Positions 53,564-57,552 of a stretch of 57,552 bases of DNA are shown here, piece after piece. Source of the DNA: UBA11475 sp045655805 (lineage in GTDB: Bacteria; Bacillota; Clostridia; Christensenellales; Borkfalkiaceae); contig JAZOPZ010000005.1 in assembly GCA_045655805.1 (NCBI GenBank), positions 1 through 57,552 of the forward strand. Direction: 5' to 3'. Made by a program: the position numbers and the translations under genes. The stretch's first letter is position 1; each line of letters opens with the position of its first letter. The notes below the pieces were generated by a model. The model did no database searches and had not been told where the DNA came from. It saw nothing but the letters and a program-made list of their open reading frames with translations.

Positions 53564-55081
53564 TTATAAAAAACGAATAATTTGGTCGTCTTCTTCATCT
53601 AAAATCTTTCTCATGGCGAGTTTTTCGCTAAATCTTTTACGGTAAATTGCAGTAAACCCTAGGAGTTGAATAGTGATAAGTGGCGTCATTGCCACCATCG
53701 CAACTATACCAAAAGCGTCGGATAAAATATTCCCACCCATAGCAACGCACGCGCCGATGGCAAACGGCAAAATAAAGGTAGAAGTCAACGGACCAGACGC
53801 AACGCCACCCGAGTCAAAGGCAATTGACGTATAAATTTTTGGAACGAAAAACGATAACCCAAGCGAAATTAAATACCCAGGTATTAAGTAGTACAAAATT
53901 GAAAAACCGAAAATAATTCTTATAACGGAAAGACAAATTGACAAGCCTACGCCGATTGATAGAGCCGTCATCATTGACTTTTTAGAAACCGTACCTTGCG
54001 TGATTTCTTCTACCTGTTTATTTAATACGTGTACGGCAGGTTCAGCCAAAACAACCACTAACCCTAGCACGAAGGCTACGATTGTAACTGCTATTTTTGA
54101 AGTATTAGCAAGTTCGTTACCCATCTTAAAGCCGACAGGCATAAACCCGATATGAACTGCTGTTAAAAATATTATTAACCCTATATAAGTAAACGCCGTA
54201 CCGATTAAAATTTGTATAATTTTTCTTCTAGGCAATTTTAAGAAGATATAGTTTATTATAAAGAAGAACGCAACCACTAATCCTAACGCAATAGTCACGT
54301 CTTTAGTAGTCGTTAGCAAGGTGTGTAATATATAAACGCCGAGTTTATCTGCGAGCAAATAATCGTTTACGTTTGGCGCTGAAATATCACCACCACTTAT
54401 CAAACTTAAACATAAAACGGCTAAAATAGGGCCGACTGAACACATTGCAACTAAACCGAAACTGTTTTCACTAGCATTTCTGCCCCCGATAGTCGTAGCA
54501 ATACCGACGCCAAGCGCCATAATAAACGGAACGGTTATAGGACCAGTAGTTACGCCACCAGAGTCAAACGACAACGGAATTAGTTGAAAGTTGTCGGCAT
54601 CAACCGATAAAACTAGTAAGGCAAGCGCAAATAACACCATATAAAAATATATTAGTATGCTTGCCAAGTCTTTTTTGAAAATTATTTTAAGAACAGACAG
54701 CACTAAAAAGACACCTACGCCTACACCCACGAAAATTATAATTAATTTACTGCCCACTTGGTTTGCTAAAACCGTTAAATCAGGCTCTGCAATAGTAATT
54801 AAAACGCCAAGTGCAAAACAAACGAGCGTAAGTATCTTTAAACTTTTTGATTTAGTCAAACCTGCGCCGACGTGTTCCCCCATCGGCGTCATAGCCACGT
54901 CTGCTCCTAAAGTGAAAAAACCAATTCCTAAAATTAAAAAGAAAGCGCTAACGCTAAAAGTTACAACTTCTTTCACACTTAAATTCATTAACGGTGTGAA
55001 ATTCAAAATTATAACGATTAACGTTACCGGCAAAACCGATATTAACGATTCTCTAATTTTACTGAATAATAATTTTTTCAT
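53564..55081 (-). CDS. DUF1538 family membrane transporter
   Basis: 505 aa, about 12 membrane helices in two repeated halves. Each half has the motif FDSGGVTTGPITVPFIMALG (near 170) or its counterpart FDSGGVASGPLTSTFILPFA (near 420), and AEPDLTVLA or AEPAVHVLN earlier. DUF1538 proteins such as UmpAB have been described as cation/proton antiporters; the ion here is not known. A GGAGTAAGT site precedes it. The two PII-like genes follow in the same transcript and are likely its regulators. Confidence 0.88.
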   Translation of the reverse strand: MKKLLFSKIRESLISVLPVTLIVIILNFTPLMNLSVKEVVTFSVSAFFLILGIGFFTLGADVAMTPMGEHVGAGLTKSKSLKILTLVCFALGVLITIAEPDLTVLANQVGSKLIIIFVGVGVGVFLVLSVLKIIFKKDLASILIYFYMVLFALALLVLSVDADNFQLIPLSFDSGGVTTGPITVPFIMALGVGIATTIGGRNASENSFGLVAMCSVGPILAVLCLSLISGGDISAPNVNDYLLADKLGVYILHTLLTTTKDVTIALGLVVAFFFIINYIFLKLPRRKIIQILIGTAFTYIGLIIFLTAVHIGFMPVGFKMGNELANTSKIAVTIVAFVLGLVVVLAEPAVHVLNKQVEEITQGTVSKKSMMTALSIGVGLSICLSVIRIIFGFSILYYLIPGYLISLGLSFFVPKIYTSIAFDSGGVASGPLTSTFILPFAIGACVAMGGNILSDAFGIVAMVAMTPLITIQLLGFTAIYRKRFSEKLAMRKILDEEDDQIIRFL

Positions 55082-55175
55082 ACTTACTCCAACTTTTAGT
55101 TTATTTTAACACAAACTAAAGAAAATTAAAAGAGAAAAAATAGTTTTTCGTAATGTTGGCAATAGGCGCCGTGTT

Positions 55176-56456
55176 TTAGTCTAAATATTTTATAAGTCGT
55201 TGCGCTTCGCCAACGGTCTTAAACTTACCTACAGCAATTAGCGCAAACAACGCCGAACCAAAAGACGTCTCTTCAGAGTGCGCAGGAATTTTTAAGTTAG
55301 CACCGAATAAACTTTCAACACATTTAACAAAGTGCAAGTTTTTTCTAACGCCGTTGCCAGTTCCCACTAAAATTTTTCGTTCCTCGCCAAAAGAATTATA
55401 TAACGAATATAGTTCTTCTGCCATACCTTGCAAAACTGCGTGTATGAATTCAGCAGGTTTAAAATTGTTAACCGAAATATTATAAAACCCACCACGAATA
55501 GATTTATCTTGGCGAGTGCCCGCAAACCTTGTATCTGCCTTAACGGTTGGATTTTTTATACCGTTTAACATTTCGGTCATTATAGAGTAAACTTCATCCT
55601 CTAACACCTCACCCTTTGCGCTTAAAACTTCACGCAAAAAATCTTTCGTTAAAGAGTACGCCCTACCACCGCAAAGCGCCGAACCAACCGTTAAATACTT
55701 GCCCTCAAAGTACGGGCGAGTTTCAACGTTTTCACCTAAAACACAATTTTCTGAAATGATCGAAACTTGACTACCCGTGCCAACGTTTATAAGCAATTCA
55801 TCCCGACGGCAAGACCCTAAAACACTTGCTTGGTTATCGCCGATTGCTACGCTAACGGGTATATTTTTATAACAGCCTGCTATGGCAAATTCGTCCGTTA
55901 GTTCTATATTGCAGTCGTAACTAAATTTTTTGTTTTTAATATCGTAACACCCAAAACTTGCGCCGTTAGTAATGTGTATTAACGGCGTTTTGGTTTGACA
56001 AAGTTTCATTACCAAATAGTCGGCAATAGTGCAAAAACCTACTGCCGTTTTTGGAATTAATCCGTTTACTTTGTTGCAAAAATCCGTCACGCAACCGTAA
56101 CCCGAACAACTACCCAAATACTTTGCGTAAGTGGTGTCTTGGTAAGGCAAATCGCCCCTTTCATCCTGCCAAGTAAAAAGTGGGCTAACGGCGTTACCGT
56201 CTTTATCGTAATACAAAATACCGTGCATTTGCCCCGTTACGCCTATTGCTACAACTTCGTTAGAAACAAGACAGTCTAAAATTTCAGTAGCAATGCCTAT
56301 AATTTTATCGACCGATTGAATTTTTTCGAAAGCATTATCGGTCAGAATAAATGAATTTGAATTTTTTGTAACCGACTTTAAAACTTGTCCGTTTTTAGCG
56401 TCTATAAGTATACCACCTATGCCGGTTGTTCCAATATCGATACCTATTGCTTTTAT
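55176..56456 (-). CDS. FGGY family carbohydrate kinase with apparent AUA start
   Basis: 426 aa if started at ATA 56456. The conserved ATP-site beginning KAIGIDIGTTGIGGILID is present in frame from there, preceded by AGGGG at 9 bases, but no ATG, GTG or TTG lies between it and the TAG at 56471-56469. A usual caller would start at Met 56228 and lose the first 76 residues. Further family marks are GVTGQMHG, FTWQDERGD, ASFGCYDI, VAIGDNQASVLGS and LLINVGTGSQVSI, plus VGTGNGVRKN. The GQMHG and GDNQASV style fits sedoheptulokinase-like members. It stands alone. Confidence 0.85.
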   Translation of the reverse strand: MKAIGIDIGTTGIGGILIDAKNGQVLKSVTKNSNSFILTDNAFEKIQSVDKIIGIATEILDCLVSNEVVAIGVTGQMHGILYYDKDGNAVSPLFTWQDERGDLPYQDTTYAKYLGSCSGYGCVTDFCNKVNGLIPKTAVGFCTIADYLVMKLCQTKTPLIHITNGASFGCYDIKNKKFSYDCNIELTDEFAIAGCYKNIPVSVAIGDNQASVLGSCRRDELLINVGTGSQVSIISENCVLGENVETRPYFEGKYLTVGSALCGGRAYSLTKDFLREVLSAKGEVLEDEVYSIMTEMLNGIKNPTVKADTRFAGTRQDKSIRGGFYNISVNNFKPAEFIHAVLQGMAEELYSLYNSFGEERKILVGTGNGVRKNLHFVKCVESLFGANLKIPAHSEETSFGSALFALIAVGKFKTVGEAQRLIKYLD

Positions 56457-56627
56457 AAATTTTAACCCCTAAATCGTAATCTAAATAGTAAAAAAATTAT
56501 ACCACCAAGTAGCGCCTTTGTCAACGCCGATAAATCTGCCATCGCATCATGTTACATAAAAACAACTTTAAAAGACAACTTTTACCCCCTTAACGGTAGC
56601 GTGAAAGTTAACCAAATGCAAAAAATA

Positions 56628-56657
56628 AAAGCCCCTAGTTAAAGGGGCTTTGTTTTT
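56628..56657. terminator. Terminator after the right-hand lipoprotein gene
   Basis: AAAGCCCCT (56628-56636) pairs with AGGGGCTTT (56643-56651), T-rich on both strands. The rest of the 200 bp gap to the FGGY gene holds one copy of the AACGGT dispersed motif. Confidence 0.9.
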
Positions 56658-56658
56658 A

Positions 56659-57288
56659 TTAACCAATAACGGTAGTGCCGTAGTTAGAAAAAGTAAATTC
56701 AGTATCTAATACGAAAGTTTTTGCTACGCCACCTTCGGTAAACGCTTGCGTCATTTCGCATACTATCTTTGCAATGCCGTCGTCTTCATTTAAAGTAACG
56801 ATTGCGTTCTTTGCAGTAATGGTTGCCGTCATGTCTTCAACGTCAACGGTATAAACGATATCTGCGCTAGCCTTGTAGTAATCGTTAGTAGCGTCGTAAG
56901 TAAAATTGTCAAAATTATCTACGATAGCAAGTACAGTATTTACGTATAAATTTCTAACCGATGCAACGAGTTCAGGATCTGTTTCAGGTAAAAATTCACC
57001 TTCACCATTTTCTCTAGCAGCAGCCACATCGTCCACCAACTGAATTTCAACAAAACCAGAACCACCGTTTTGTGGGGTTTTGAATTCGTAGGCTACCGAG
57101 TATGTTACGTTGTTAAAGTTTGCTTCGGCTTTAGCGTCTTCCCAAACGTCTTCAGTAACGCCAGCACCAGGATTTTCATCACCATTGCCATCGTCGTTGT
57201 TACCACCATCGCCACCACAGGCAACAAAGGTAGAGAGTGTAAATACACACATGCAAATTGCTAATAAAAGAGTAATTAATTTTTTCAT
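56659..57288 (-). CDS. Secreted lipoprotein, 209 aa
   Basis: The signal peptide (KKLITLLLAICMCVFTLSTF) ends in a lipobox VAC-GG, with the lipidated Cys at about residue 24. A Gly/Asn/Asp-rich linker follows, then about 165 residues of beta-rich domain with alternating hydrophobics and many Asp/Glu (NVTYSVAYEF, VYTVDVEDMTATITAKN). The family is not recognised. An AGAGGTG site lies close to the ATG. The promoter holds a poly-G tract between its two boxes, suggesting on/off or graded switching. Confidence 0.8.
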   Translation of the reverse strand: MKKLITLLLAICMCVFTLSTFVACGGDGGNNDDGNGDENPGAGVTEDVWEDAKAEANFNNVTYSVAYEFKTPQNGGSGFVEIQLVDDVAAARENGEGEFLPETDPELVASVRNLYVNTVLAIVDNFDNFTYDATNDYYKASADIVYTVDVEDMTATITAKNAIVTLNEDDGIAKIVCEMTQAFTEGGVAKTFVLDTEFTFSNYGTTVIG

Positions 57289-57322
57289 AAAACACCTCTA
57301 AATATTTTTTTATAGCAATAAC

Positions 57323-57352
57323 ATTCTACCCCCCCCCCGACCACTTTGTCAA
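57323..57352 (-). promoter_or_regulatory. Lipoprotein promoter with G10 tract in the spacer
   Basis: On the minus strand TTGACA (57352-57347) and TAGAAT (57328-57323) are 18 bp apart. The 10 bases next to the -10 box (57338-57329) are all G. Slippage here would change the spacing and so promoter strength. Confidence 0.85.
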
Positions 57353-57414
57353 GCGAAAATAAAAAAAACCGAATTTTTTATTGACATTTTTTGTTGACAA
57401 TTTTTTTGCAAAAA

Positions 57415-57552
57415 TAAATATCCCCACGTCAAACGTGGGGTTTTTCTTTTACGGGTAAAACCCTACGCTACCAGCCACCCTTGAGCAAGGGTATTGAGGT
57501 CTGCCATTTGCATTTACTTAAACGGACTTTCTGGATAATCTATCCGTAGTTG
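57415..57552 (-). ncRNA. Possible structured RNA, cut by window end
   Basis: Non-coding stretch with four hairpins in 130 nt: GGATA/TATCC (near 57533-57545), ACCCTT/AAGGGT (57478-57493), GGGT/ACCC (near 57454-57464), and CCCCACGT/ACGTGGGG (57422-57440). The last, with a T/A-rich run on the minus strand, could be the terminator of a minus-strand RNA entering from the right. No known RNA family was recognised. Confidence 0.35.

Noticed and set aside
56228..56228. Start of the FGGY kinase at the internal ATG
   Set aside because: That start would drop the conserved GIDIGTT ATP-binding segment, which is present in frame upstream.

Overview
This 57.5 kb window comes from a low-GC, anaerobic, Clostridia-like Firmicute, probably an uncultured gut lineage. 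The signs are a pyruvate:ferredoxin oxidoreductase, a GTP-type PEP carboxykinase, AAGGAG-type ribosome binding sites, a T-box leader, and the Firmicutes gene order ecfA1-ecfA2-ecfT-truA-rplM-rpsI. The species cannot be named from the sequence alone.

Region 1 (1-22.3 kb) is core chromosome. An unknown gene and pckG are flanked by an inverted pair of dispersed hairpin-rich repeats. Next come a tiny lipoprotein, a MATE remnant, the ECF transporter/truA/rplM/rpsI operon with one extra membrane-anchored gene in it, nifJ, a MATE exporter, a DEAD-box helicase, serS, a DeoR regulator, cysE-cysS and an unusually short alaS.

Region 2 (about 22.44-47.52 kb) is a 25 kb integrated element that splits a tRNA-Arg(ACG) gene. 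The 5' half lies at 22387-22436 and the matching 3' half at 47520-47564, with complementary acceptor strands. An intact, different tRNA-Arg(ACG) sits just inside the left end. Four copies of GTTCTAACC near each end look like integrase arm sites. The tyrosine integrase gene is frameshifted just before its catalytic tyrosine, so the element is probably locked in place. The left part carries xis, a TnpV-like gene, a MobL-like relaxase with a candidate oriT, and a 1 kb non-coding array of about 18 degenerate units. The right part is an apparent operon that joins a guanine deaminase, a sensor/PP2C phosphatase/RsbW-like kinase fusion, two STAS antagonists, a split alarmone synthetase and hydrolase pair, and a large MBG-repeat surface protein. 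It also holds a small membrane-protein cluster and a LytS-type kinase with a SARP-type response regulator.

Region 3 (47.5-57.5 kb) begins with tandem relics of the tRNA 3' end, each with a terminator and a covarying hairpin. A metallo-beta-lactamase-fold lipoprotein follows. A T-box with a probable Phe specifier controls a phenylacetate-CoA ligase and an ACT protein, which suggests phenylalanine synthesis from phenylacetate. Then come a DUF554 protein, a PII-like pair with a DUF1538 transporter, an FGGY kinase that seems to start at AUA, and a lipoprotein whose promoter spacer holds a ten-base G tract suited to phase variation.
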